This document shows, piece by piece, positions 1-6,065 of a stretch of 6,065 nucleotides of DNA. This stretch comes from Chloroflexota bacterium. GTDB lineage: Bacteria > Chloroflexota > UBA6077. The notes beneath the pieces were generated by a model. It was not told the origin of the DNA. It was given only the letters and a program-made list of their open reading frames with translations, and did not search any database. The position numbers were made by a program, and so were the translations under genes. How positions within the stretch are numbered: position 1 is the stretch's first letter; every line of letters begins with the position of its first letter. The stretch lies in contig JAJYKO010000381.1 of assembly GCA_021788565.1 (NCBI GenBank), forward strand, positions 1 through 6,065, in the 5' to 3' direction.

Positions 1-1
1 G

Positions 2-1552
2 ATCTTCTCGATATTCCTGTTCGTTGCCTTCTCGCTCTCCATAATCACCTGGGGATGTGCCCCTCAGGCCCCGGTCAGGCCGAACGTAATTGTCTATGGT
101 ACCCCAAACCAGCCAAACACTCTCAATCCCATCACCGCGCCGGACCTAGTCTCCAGGTCCATGATCGAGATGATCTTCGACGGGCTCGTCTCGGCAGACG
201 ACAAGTCCCAGATCCGTTCAGACCTCGCAACCAACTGGGAAATCTCGCCTGACGGCGAGGAGTGGACGTTCGCCCTGCGCCATGGGGTTCGGTGGCACGA
301 TGGCGTGGAGTTCACCGCCGAAGACGTCCAATTCACTTACGACACGGTGCTCGACCCCAATTCCAAGCCCACGGTGTCCAAGTCAGATTATGCAGCGATA
401 CAGCGGGTAGACGTGGTCGATCCGTACACCGTTCGGTTCCGCCTTTCCAGGCCAGATGCCTCTCTGCTATCCAAGCTCACGCTGGGGATAGCTCCAAAGC
501 ACCTCTTGCAGGGCCAGGACCTCGCCACCACGTCCTTCAATCAGCATCCCGTTGGCACTGGCCCCTTTATTTTCGACAGCTGGAAGCAGGGTGAAAGCGT
601 GGTGCTCAAGCGAAACCCCAACTATTTCGGCACCGTCCCCAGCATAGATCAACTGATCTGGAAGGTCGTGCCGGATGGTAGCGCGCTCTCGCTGCAGACT
701 ATCAGCGGCGAGGTTGACGCCGCTCCCGTGCTGAACGTTCGAAATGTGGCAGCCATCCAGACCAGTGGCAAGATGACTCTGTACGAGACACTGGGAGGCA
801 ACACCCAGATTAGCCTCCAACTCAAGAATCCGCTCTTCTCGGACGTCAGAGTAAGGCAGGCGCTGGCTTACGGGATCGACACCCGCGCGCTAATCGGCAA
901 GGTGATGCAGGGCGCAGCGGTGTCGTCCACCTCCGACATCCTCCCCAACACCTGGGCCTACAACCCCAGCGTTCCCACATACGAATACGACCCGGCCAAA
1001 GCGAAGGCCCTGCTGGCAGATGCCGGCTGGCAACCCGGCCCTGACGGAGTGCTAGTGAAGGACGGCCGGCGCTTCCGGTTGACGCTGATGACGTACGCCG
1101 GCAACAAGGACCTCGAACAGGTAATGCTCGCGGTTAGGCAGAACTGGGCAGATCTCGGGCTCGACGTGAACGCATCCACACAGGAGCGGAACAGCTTCGT
1201 GTCTCAGCGAGTGCTGAAGGGAGATTTCGACGCAGCCCTCCTCCAGAGTGCGGTCCAGATCGACCCGGACATGTCACGCCGATTCCACTCGAACTCGATC
1301 ACAAGCGGCCAGAACTTCCTCAACTACAGGAACCCCAAAGTGGATGACCTGCTCAACACGGGATTGGCGACGACAGACCTAGAGGCGCGGCGTCAGGCCT
1401 ACTTCGAGGTGCAGAGGACAATGGCCGAGGATCTGCCCCAAATCAGCCTCTTCTATCCCAAGAGCATCTACGCCTTCAAGCCTGGTATCATGGGAGTGCG
1501 ACCATCCCCCACAAACCTGTTCTGGGACGCAAACGAGTGGAAATGGAAGTGA
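2..1552 (+). CDS. Peptide/oligopeptide ABC transporter substrate-binding lipoprotein (SBP family 5), 5'-partial
   Basis: This protein probably captures peptides or a similar solute outside the cell and delivers it to the two permeases encoded next. The reading frame is open from base 2 with no convincing start codon, so the true start is upstream; 516 residues are visible. An ATG at 161 is in frame, but starting there would discard the secretion signal and the first strand of the mature domain. Visible residues 1-18 are hydrophobic and end in T-W-G before Cys19 (codon 56-58), which looks like the end of a lipoprotein signal peptide. Family 5 hallmarks follow: WEISPDGEEWTFALRHGVRW from residue 79, then HDGVEFTAEDVQFTYD, HPVGTGPF, LKRNPNYF, and VRVRQALAYGIDTRALI in the second lobe. 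The mature length of about 498 residues is normal for DppA/OppA-like proteins. The ligand cannot be read from sequence; peptides, nickel, heme or sugars are all handled by this family. The stop is 16 nt before the permease gene. Confidence 0.93.
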   Translation: MFSIFLFVAFSLSIITWGCAPQAPVRPNVIVYGTPNQPNTLNPITAPDLVSRSMIEMIFDGLVSADDKSQIRSDLATNWEISPDGEEWTFALRHGVRWHDGVEFTAEDVQFTYDTVLDPNSKPTVSKSDYAAIQRVDVVDPYTVRFRLSRPDASLLSKLTLGIAPKHLLQGQDLATTSFNQHPVGTGPFIFDSWKQGESVVLKRNPNYFGTVPSIDQLIWKVVPDGSALSLQTISGEVDAAPVLNVRNVAAIQTSGKMTLYETLGGNTQISLQLKNPLFSDVRVRQALAYGIDTRALIGKVMQGAAVSSTSDILPNTWAYNPSVPTYEYDPAKAKALLADAGWQPGPDGVLVKDGRRFRLTLMTYAGNKDLEQVMLAVRQNWADLGLDVNASTQERNSFVSQRVLKGDFDAALLQSAVQIDPDMSRRFHSNSITSGQNFLNYRNPKVDDLLNTGLATTDLEARRQAYFEVQRTMAEDLPQISLFYPKSIYAFKPGIMGVRPSPTNLFWDANEWKWK

Positions 1553-1556
1553 GACG

Positions 1557-1563
1557 GGTGGAG
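1557..1563 (+). promoter_or_regulatory. Ribosome binding site of the DppB-type permease gene
   Basis: GGTGGAG lies 5 nt before the ATG at 1569, inside the 16-nt gap after the binding-protein stop. It supports that ATG as the start and suggests the two genes are translated from one message. Confidence 0.65.
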
Positions 1564-1568
1564 CGACC

Positions 1569-2528
1569 ATGGCCAGGTTAGCTCTCTCTCGAATCGCACA
1601 GTCGCTGCTACTGCTCTTCCTGGTCAGCGTCGTCGCTTTCGCTCTGCTCCGGCTGGCGCCAGGCGACCCCGGTGCCCTCCTCTACGGTCCCAACTCCTCC
1701 GCGAAAGACATGGCTCAAGTCAGGGATAGGTGGGGACTCGACGCTCCACCATACCTCCAGTACCTCCGATGGCTCTCCAACACGGCTACCGGCGACCTGG
1801 GACGCTCCTACGTAGACGGGCGGCCGGTGCTGTCGGTGATAGCGGAGCGAATTCCGACTACCCTGGAACTGGCCGTGTCGGCGTTGCTGATCGCGACCAT
1901 CGTCGGCGTCGCCCTAGGATTACTCTCGGCGCGTACGAAGTCCGCGTGGCTCGATCGACTGATCAGGCTGCTCACTACGACCGTCTACTCCACGCCGCCC
2001 TTCTGGCTCGGCATCCTGGCTATCCTGGTCTTCTCGATGCATCTGGGATGGCTCCCGTCCGGCGGCTCTCGAAATCCGGCAGTCGACGGTGGGATCTGGG
2101 ACTCTCTGCGTCATCTCGTCCTGCCCGCCCTCGTACTCGCCGCCGGCAATGCTGCACGGTTTGCCCGGGTGACACGAGCCTCTGTACTCACCGCTGCCGC
2201 TCAAGACTACGTTCGGACCGCCCAGGCCAAGGGCCTCAGCCGGGCCACGATCGAGCTACGCCACGTCTTGAGAAACGCTGTCTCCCCAGTCTTCGCGCTG
2301 CTAGGCATCTCAATTCCAGGGCTGCTAAGCGGAACAGTCATCGTTGAGACCGTTTTCGCCTGGCCCGGCATGGGACGGCTCGTGATCGAGGCAGCCCTTC
2401 AGCGAAACTACCCCATCATCATGGGTGAGGTACTGATCATCGCGGCGATGGCTATGGGAGGCAGCCTACTTGCGGACCTCGCCTCCGCAGCGGCCGACCC
2501 GCGCATCCGGCGCGGAGATAGGGGGTGA
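1569..2528 (+). CDS. ABC transporter permease, DppB/OppB type
   Basis: This is one of two membrane subunits forming the import channel of a peptide/nickel-type ABC transporter. At 319 residues it has the usual length. The N-terminal hydrophobic segment (about residues 10-29) runs into LRLAPGDPGALLYG, the typical DppB start. Further membrane segments lie at about 100-120, 137-160, 183-196, 240-262 and 284-306. The cytoplasmic EAA loop that contacts the ATPase is at about residues 213-237, with DYVRTAQAKGLSRATIELRH followed by VLRNA. The C-terminal signature ETVFAWPGMGRLVIEAALQRNYP (residues 260-282) and the ending DPRIRRG are also characteristic. The ATG is preceded by a good ribosome binding site. 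The stop codon TGA lies within the ribosome binding site of the next permease gene, so translation of the two is probably coupled. Substrate specificity rests with the binding protein. Confidence 0.95.
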   Translation: MARLALSRIAQSLLLLFLVSVVAFALLRLAPGDPGALLYGPNSSAKDMAQVRDRWGLDAPPYLQYLRWLSNTATGDLGRSYVDGRPVLSVIAERIPTTLELAVSALLIATIVGVALGLLSARTKSAWLDRLIRLLTTTVYSTPPFWLGILAILVFSMHLGWLPSGGSRNPAVDGGIWDSLRHLVLPALVLAAGNAARFARVTRASVLTAAAQDYVRTAQAKGLSRATIELRHVLRNAVSPVFALLGISIPGLLSGTVIVETVFAWPGMGRLVIEAALQRNYPIIMGEVLIIAAMAMGGSLLADLASAAADPRIRRGDRG

Positions 2529-2530
2529 GG
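2524..2530 (+). promoter_or_regulatory. Ribosome binding site that decides a TTG start, overlapping the previous stop codon
   Basis: GGTGAGG lies 5 nt before the in-frame TTG at 2536 and contains the TGA stop of the upstream permease gene (2526-2528). A TTG at 2470 in the same frame would add 22 residues of polar, proline-rich sequence inside the upstream gene and has no comparable site. This is the main reason to choose 2536. Confidence 0.65.
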
Positions 2531-2535
2531 GACGA

Positions 2536-3351
2536 TTGACGAGATCGGACATTGACCCGCTTTCCGCTGCCTCCGCGGCTTTCCTGCTTTCGCTCGCGGC
2601 CGCCGCATTGCTTGCTCCCGCCCTTTTCCCCGGCGACCCGTCCAGGATAGATCTCGCGAATATGGCACTTCCACCGAGCCAGCAGCACATCCTTGGCACA
2701 GACCTCATGGGCCGCGACCTCCTGAAGATGGCGGCGTACGGCGCCAGGGTTTCCCTGTCTGTCGGTGTGACCGCCGCAGCAACAGCGGCGGTGATGGGGC
2801 TGATACTGGGACTCGTCGCAGCATACAGCGGCGGATGGATAGATGCTGCTATCTGCCGCCTGGTCGATGCCTCCATCGCGATGCCCGCTTTCTTCCTGCT
2901 CATCGCCATTCAGAGCCTTCTGGGTCCGGGGCTTCCGAACGTAATCCTGATGGTGTCGCTTGTGGGATGGATGCTGGTAGCGCGGGTGGTTCGCGCTACC
3001 ACTCTCAGCCTCAAGGAGCGAGAATTCGTCCTCGCCGCTCGCTCCCTCGGCTGTTCGGGCGTCAGGATAGTCTTTCGCCACATCCTACCCAACCTGCTCG
3101 ACCAGGTTACCGTCCTGTACGCCCTGGGTGTCGCCGATGCGCTACTGATGGAGTCTGCCCTCAGCTTTCTCGGCCTTGGGCTTCCGATCACGCAGCCAAG
3201 CTGGGGCAACATGCTTAGCGACGCCCAGGCTGCTATACTGTCCGGTGCATGGTGGGTGGCGCTGTTCCCAGGCGGCCTGATCCTACTAACTGCGCTCGCC
3301 ATCAATCTTGTCGGAGACGGCCTTCAAGCACTCTTTCGGGTGGAGGCTTGA
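2536..3351 (+). CDS. ABC transporter permease, DppC/OppC type
   Basis: This is the second membrane subunit, expected to pair with the DppB-type protein just upstream. From the TTG at 2536 it is 271 residues, slightly short for the family but complete. Membrane segment 1 is at about residues 12-31. It is followed by the DppC marker HILGTDLMGRDLL (51-63), then RVSLSVG at 71-77 and hydrophobic segments at about 78-97, 115-129, 135-152, 193-213 and 240-258. The EAA loop for the ATPase is at about 163-186 (EFVLAARSLGCSGVRIVFRH, then ILPN). ESALSFLGLG (206-215) and PSWGNMLSDA (221-230) are further family signatures. Its start is 7 nt after the upstream stop and its own stop is 7 nt before the next gene, so it sits in the middle of a tightly packed cluster. 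No ATPase gene follows, which is unusual for dpp/opp operons, where two ATPase genes often come next. Confidence 0.93.
   Translation: MTRSDIDPLSAASAAFLLSLAAAALLAPALFPGDPSRIDLANMALPPSQQHILGTDLMGRDLLKMAAYGARVSLSVGVTAAATAAVMGLILGLVAAYSGGWIDAAICRLVDASIAMPAFFLLIAIQSLLGPGLPNVILMVSLVGWMLVARVVRATTLSLKEREFVLAARSLGCSGVRIVFRHILPNLLDQVTVLYALGVADALLMESALSFLGLGLPITQPSWGNMLSDAQAAILSGAWWVALFPGGLILLTALAINLVGDGLQALFRVEA
3339..3346 (+). promoter_or_regulatory. Ribosome binding site for the MBL-fold gene
   Basis: GGTGGAGG lies within the last codons of the permease gene. It is 12 nt before the ATG at 3359, a long but usable spacing. The competing in-frame TTG at 3308 has no purine-rich site ahead of it and would overlap the permease by 44 nt, so 3359 is favoured. 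Confidence 0.5.
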
Positions 3352-3358
3352 CGCAAAG

Positions 3359-4270
3359 ATGCGACACAGGCGCTCCTTACCACTGGTAGTCGTGCTGGCC
3401 CTGCTGATCCTGGCAGGCGCCATCTTCTGGTTCGCAGCGCCGGGCCGCGGCCCTACCCCTACTCCCTCCGCGGGATCCCAACTGCTACTCACGGTCCTCG
3501 ACGTCGGGCAGGCCGACAGCATCTTCGTCAAGACACCCGCCGGCCGAACCATGCTGGTGGACGCGGGCAACGAAGCCGCCGACGCTCAGCGCGTGATCCT
3601 GCCGTATCTGAGAAAGCAGGGTGTTACCTCCCTGGACAACCTGGTGCTTACACACCCCGACCAGGACCACGTGGGGGGTATGCCGGCTCTGCTGGATGGG
3701 ATTCCGATCTCGACCTTCGTAGATTCCGCGCAGCCCGGCGAGACGAACCAGAGCTATTTGCGCACGCTACAGAGTGTACATAGCAAGGGCATCAGCGCTA
3801 TCAAAGCCAGGCGCGGGCGTTCCGGCATCGACCTTGGAGCAGGAGCCCAGGTCCAGATACTCGGCCCGGAAGACCCGCTGCTCACCACCGGCGGCTCGCC
3901 AACGAATGACAACGGGGTCGTCCTGCGGCTGACCTACGAGGGAGTGTCTGCGCTTCTGGCCGCCGATATCGGCCAGGCAGGTGAGGATAGGCTGCTGGCT
4001 CACGGTGACAATCTCCGAAGTCAGATACTCAAAGTGGGGCATCACGGCAGTGAGTCCAGCTCCAGCACGCGGTTCCTGGATGCGGTGCAGCCGCAGGTAG
4101 GCCTCATATCGGTTGGAGCAGGAAACTCCTACGGGCATCCTAGCCGTCAGCTTCTCCAGCGCCTTAGGAAGCGGTCGACCACTGTGTATAGAACCGACCT
4201 CAACGGCACTATCGAGGTTGCCATCGACGGCAAAGGATACAAGGTGATCACCCAGAAGGGTGAGAATTGA
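3359..4270 (+). CDS. Membrane-anchored ComEC-like metallo-beta-lactamase-fold hydrolase
   Basis: The 303-residue product is a probable metal-dependent hydrolase facing the outside of the membrane. Residues 1-6 (MRHRRS) are basic and residues 7-27 are a hydrophobic segment, predicting an N-in, C-out signal anchor. A Pro/Thr-rich linker (31-40) leads to a ComEC-type MBL domain. LDVGQADSIFV (47-57) and MLVDAG (65-70) open the fold. The metal motif THPDQDHVGG (98-107) supplies His99, Asp101, Asp103 and His104. LLAADI gives Asp203, VGHHGS (226-231) gives His228/His229, and SYGHPS (257-262) gives His260. The HxDxDH form of the first motif is that of the ComEC/Rec2 C-terminal domain, not of classical beta-lactamases (HxHxDH). 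ComEC itself also has a multi-helix channel and an OB domain; this protein has neither, so it is a stand-alone secreted relative. ComEC MBL domains have been linked to DNA degradation, but the substrate here is unknown. It is followed after 3 nt by a DUF3006-like gene, a common pairing. Confidence 0.9.
   Translation: MRHRRSLPLVVVLALLILAGAIFWFAAPGRGPTPTPSAGSQLLLTVLDVGQADSIFVKTPAGRTMLVDAGNEAADAQRVILPYLRKQGVTSLDNLVLTHPDQDHVGGMPALLDGIPISTFVDSAQPGETNQSYLRTLQSVHSKGISAIKARRGRSGIDLGAGAQVQILGPEDPLLTTGGSPTNDNGVVLRLTYEGVSALLAADIGQAGEDRLLAHGDNLRSQILKVGHHGSESSSSTRFLDAVQPQVGLISVGAGNSYGHPSRQLLQRLRKRSTTVYRTDLNGTIEVAIDGKGYKVITQKGEN
4256..4264 (+). promoter_or_regulatory. Ribosome binding site of the DUF3006-like gene
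   Basis: AAGGGTGAG lies in the last codons of the MBL gene, 9 nt before the ATG at 4274. It supports this start for the small gene and coupled translation with the MBL gene. Confidence 0.55.
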
Positions 4271-4273
4271 TCG

Positions 4274-4513
4274 ATGGGCGCCAAGCCGATTCTACGGGCC
4301 ACAGTGGACCGCCTTGAAACCAGAGAAGATGGCGCGAAGTTGGCCGTACTGGTCTTCGACGACGGTCAGCAGTTGGTGATAGATGCCGAACAGCTTCCAC
4401 GGGGCACAGTGGAGAAGCAGGTGGTGAAGCTGACCCTGCAAGCCGACAGCCAGGAGACAGCGCGTCGCGCCGGCGAGATAGATCAGCTCCAGCGCCAGCT
4501 ATTCGGGGAATAA
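4274..4513 (+). CDS. Small DUF3006-like protein
   Basis: This 79-residue protein has no known function and no signal peptide or membrane segment, so it is probably cytoplasmic. Its layout matches my recollection of DUF3006: a first strand ending in the VDR-E motif (ATVDRLE, residues 9-15), a second strand with LAVLVFDDGQQLVID (23-37), then the E-x-LP-x-G turn (EQLPRGTVEKQVV, 39-51). A charged helical tail follows (about 58-77) with Glu, Arg and Gln in a pattern that could form a short amphipathic helix or coiled coil. DUF3006 genes are often found directly beside ComEC-like MBL genes, and that is the case here: only 3 nt separate the stop of the MBL gene from this ATG. That arrangement points to a shared role, but since the MBL domain is predicted outside the membrane and this protein inside, direct contact is uncertain. 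The family call rests on motif memory, without a profile search. Confidence 0.75.
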   Translation: MGAKPILRATVDRLETREDGAKLAVLVFDDGQQLVIDAEQLPRGTVEKQVVKLTLQADSQETARRAGEIDQLQRQLFGE

Positions 4514-4536
4514 GGCCTACTTCAGCACGGCCCGAG

Positions 4537-4553
4537 ACCTGCATGAAGCAGGT
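4537..4553 (+). terminator. Small hairpin after the DUF3006-like gene, possible weak terminator
   Basis: ACCTGC (4537-4542) and GCAGGT (4548-4553) form a perfect 6-bp stem with a 5-nt ATGAA loop in the 78-nt gap before the fumarase gene. Only a poor T-containing run (ATTGTGT) follows, so it is not a convincing intrinsic terminator. It could be a weak pause or attenuation structure, or chance. Confidence 0.25.
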
Positions 4554-4578
4554 ATTGTGTCACATGTCTATTCTCGTC

Positions 4579-4583
4579 AGGAG
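4579..4583 (+). promoter_or_regulatory. Ribosome binding site of fumC
   Basis: AGGAG lies 8 nt before the ATG at 4592. A second ATG follows immediately at 4595, so the protein could also begin one residue later. The nearby ATG at 4587 is out of frame and meets a stop after two codons. Confidence 0.6.
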
Positions 4584-4591
4584 CAGATGCG

Positions 4592-6001
4592 ATGATGGAG
4601 GGCACTCGTACTGAACGCGATTCAATGGGCGAGATGGTGGTGCCCGCGGATGCCTACTACGGCGCCCAGACGATGCGAGCGGTCCAAAACTTCCCCATAA
4701 GCGGTATCAGGTTCTCCCGACGCTTCATTCGGGCTCTCGGGCTGATCAAGCTGGCCGCGGCGGAGACCAACATGGAGCTGGGGCTTCTCGACACCAGGAT
4801 CGGAAATGCCGTGGTCCAGGCAGCACGTGAGGTGGCCGACGGGAAGCTGGACGAGCAGTTCGTCCTGGACATCTACCAGACCGGGTCCGGCACGTCCACG
4901 AACATGAACGCGAACGAGGTCATCGCCAACAGAGCCATCGAGATACTAGGCGGCGAGAAAGGGTCCAGGAAACCTGTTCACCCGAACGACCACGTGAACC
5001 GCGGGCAATCCTCGAACGACGTGATCCCGACCGCCATTCACCTCTCCGCCCTGATGGGTATCCAAGAGGAGCTCATCCCGGCGCTGTCCGGCTTGCGGGA
5101 TGCCCTTAGTCAGAAAGCCACGGACTTCATGACTATCGTGAAGACCGGCAGGACCCACCTCCAGGACGCCACACCCATTCGCCTCGGACAGGAGTTCCAG
5201 GGATACGCGGGCCAGGTTGAGCGTGCGATCGGACGCCTGGGGCAGACCAGCAAAGAGTTGTCGGAGGTCGCGCTGGGCGGCACCGCGGTGGGAACTGGGA
5301 TCAACACCCATCCGGAGTTCGCCGAGCGGGTCTGCCGGCGCCTGGCAGAGATCACGGGCCTCCCCATCCAGGAAACGAACAACCACTTTCAGGCGCAGAG
5401 CACCATCGATGCCGTGGTGCAGGCCCATGGCACCCTGAACACGACGGCCGTCTCCCTCATGAAGATCGCCAACGACGTGAGGTGGCTCTCGTCCGGTCCC
5501 CGAGCCGGACTGGGCGAACTGGCGCTACCAGAGGTGCAGCCCGGCAGCTCTATCATGCCTGGTAAGGTCAACCCGGTGATCGCCGAGGCGCTAACCATGG
5601 TGTGTGCCCAGGTCATGGGCAACAATACGACGGTCACTATCGCGGGCATGTCCGGCAACTTCGAGCTGAACGTGATGCTTCCCGTTACAGCCCACAACCT
5701 GCTGCAGTCCATATGGCTCTTGGCCGCCGCTGTGCGCAACTTCACCGAGAAGGCTATCAAGGGACTCAAGGCAACCGACAGGGGGCCAGAAATGGTGGAG
5801 AAGGGGCTAGCTATAGCCACTGCCCTGGTCCCAGCTATCGGTTATGATGCCGCCGCAGAGATCTCCAAGGAGGCGTTCAAGAGCGGCCGTACCATTCGTG
5901 AAGTGGCGCGGGAACGCACCGGCCTCTCGGAAGAGGAGCTCGATCGCCTGCTGAATCCCGAGGCCATGACGGAACCGGGCTTCTCCGCCGGCGAAGGCTG
6001 A
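4592..6001 (+). CDS. fumC: Class II fumarate hydratase (fumarase C)
   Basis: The enzyme interconverts fumarate and L-malate in the TCA cycle, in the cytoplasm, as a homotetramer without an iron-sulfur cluster. The 469 residues match the usual length. The N-terminus TERDSMGEMVVPADAYYGAQ (residues 7-26) is typical. The active-site blocks are TGSGTSTNMNANE (97-109), HPNDHVNRGQSSNDV (130-144), GRTHLQDATP (186-195) and the superfamily signature GSSIMPGKVNP (318-328). By alignment to E. coli FumC with a one-residue offset, catalytic His188 and Ser318 correspond to His189 and Ser319; Lys325, Asn327 and Glu332 are also present. Fumarase is favoured over aspartase because the signature reads PGKVNP, not PAKVNP, and is followed by SGNFELNV (354-361), not the aspartase-type AGQLQLNV. 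A FumC C-terminal domain ends with LLNPEAMTEPG. One difference is Gln267 in NNHFQAQ, where the E. coli, human and mycobacterial enzymes have Glu. The 78-nt gap upstream allows separate or continued transcription. Confidence 0.95.
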   Translation: MMEGTRTERDSMGEMVVPADAYYGAQTMRAVQNFPISGIRFSRRFIRALGLIKLAAAETNMELGLLDTRIGNAVVQAAREVADGKLDEQFVLDIYQTGSGTSTNMNANEVIANRAIEILGGEKGSRKPVHPNDHVNRGQSSNDVIPTAIHLSALMGIQEELIPALSGLRDALSQKATDFMTIVKTGRTHLQDATPIRLGQEFQGYAGQVERAIGRLGQTSKELSEVALGGTAVGTGINTHPEFAERVCRRLAEITGLPIQETNNHFQAQSTIDAVVQAHGTLNTTAVSLMKIANDVRWLSSGPRAGLGELALPEVQPGSSIMPGKVNPVIAEALTMVCAQVMGNNTTVTIAGMSGNFELNVMLPVTAHNLLQSIWLLAAAVRNFTEKAIKGLKATDRGPEMVEKGLAIATALVPAIGYDAAAEISKEAFKSGRTIREVARERTGLSEEELDRLLNPEAMTEPGFSAGEG

Positions 6002-6004
6002 ATC

Positions 6005-6056
6005 GAGTAATGAGTAATGAGCGGCCTTCCTACTCAGCACTCATTACTCGTCACTC
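6005..6056. repeat. Imperfect palindrome made of 7-nt repeats, 3' of fumC
   Basis: The left arm GAGTAATGAGTAATGAG (6005-6021) is two and a half copies of the heptamer GAGTAAT. The right arm (6040-6056) is its reverse complement with one mismatch and one G-T wobble, giving a 17-bp stem around an 18-nt loop. The right side continues the 7-nt rhythm from 6031 to the window end (TACTCAG, CACTCAT, TACTCGT, CACTCAT, TACTGCT). It begins 3 nt after the fumC stop. It may serve as a transcript-end structure, but the stem is AT-rich and no T-tract is visible before the window ends. A dispersed intergenic repeat is the likelier reading. Confidence 0.75.
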
Positions 6057-6065
6057 ATTACTGCT

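Noticed and set aside
161..163. ATG as the start of the binding protein
   Set aside because: The frame is open to the window edge and the upstream residues encode a secretion signal with a Gly-Cys junction and the first mature strand (NVIVYGTPNQPNTLNP), so the gene begins outside the window.
1730..2347. 205-residue open frame on the + strand inside the DppB-type gene
   Set aside because: It is out of frame with a clearly recognisable permease, is rich in Arg/Pro/Ser as expected of a high-GC shadow frame, and shows no family motif.
2452..3081. 209-residue open frame on the - strand across the two permease genes
   Set aside because: It lies antisense to two well-supported genes, has low-complexity charged composition and no ribosome binding site or motif of its own.
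3308..3310. TTG start for the MBL gene
   Set aside because: It has no ribosome binding site, overlaps the permease by 44 nt, and adds 17 residues before the basic MRHRRS start of a standard signal anchor.
4569..4574. TATTCT as a -10 element for fumC
   Set aside because: It matches only four of six consensus bases and has no -35-like hexamer at 16-18 nt upstream; TTGTGT at 4555 is only 8 nt away.
4946..5428. 160-residue open frame on the - strand within fumC
   Set aside because: It is antisense to a strongly conserved enzyme gene, and its composition is a by-product of the fumC codons.
4592..6001. Aspartate ammonia-lyase instead of fumarase
   Set aside because: The signature reads GSSIMPGKVNP followed by SGNFELNV, as in FumC, and not the aspartase-type PAKVNP with AGQLQLNV.
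6005..6065. Start of a CRISPR array
   Set aside because: The units are 7 nt and contiguous, with no 25-40 nt repeats separated by unique spacers and no cas genes in the window.

Overview
The window is about 60% GC and densely coding, with every gene on the + strand. It reads as one chromosomal run from a bacterium. The mix of a dipeptide-type ABC importer, a secreted ComEC-like metallo-beta-lactamase-fold protein with a small DUF3006-like partner, a class II fumarase, and a degenerate heptamer repeat between genes would fit a Chloroflexota-like (SAR202/Dehalococcoidia or Anaerolineae type) genome. That taxonomic guess is an inference from general impression and is not proven here.

Positions 2-3351 hold the extracytoplasmic and membrane parts of a peptide/oligopeptide/nickel-type ABC importer. 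They are a solute-binding lipoprotein (5' end outside the window), a DppB-type permease (1569-2528) and a DppC-type permease (best start TTG at 2536, stop 3351). The junctions are 16 and 7 nt, each with a Shine-Dalgarno-like sequence, so the three are probably co-transcribed and translationally coupled. No ATPase genes follow, so they lie upstream of the window, elsewhere in the genome, or are shared with another transporter.

Positions 3359-4513 hold a membrane-anchored, outward-facing metallo-beta-lactamase-fold protein related to the C-terminal domain of ComEC. It begins 7 nt after the permease stop. A 79-residue DUF3006-like protein follows after only 3 nt. This pair is the least understood part of the window. 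Its tight packing behind the permease suggests co-expression, but not necessarily a shared function.

Positions 4514-4591 are a 78-nt gap with a small perfect hairpin and the ribosome binding site of the next gene. Positions 4592-6001 encode a full-length class II fumarase (FumC) with all main catalytic residues present. The last 64 nt (6002-6065) are non-coding. They hold a 17-bp imperfect palindrome built from a 7-nt unit, which reaches or crosses the window edge.

No tRNA, rRNA, CRISPR array, insertion sequence or phage gene was seen. No gene-free stretch exceeds 300 bases. The content is mostly ordinary housekeeping and transport; I found no convincing new multi-gene system beyond the MBL/DUF3006 pair.
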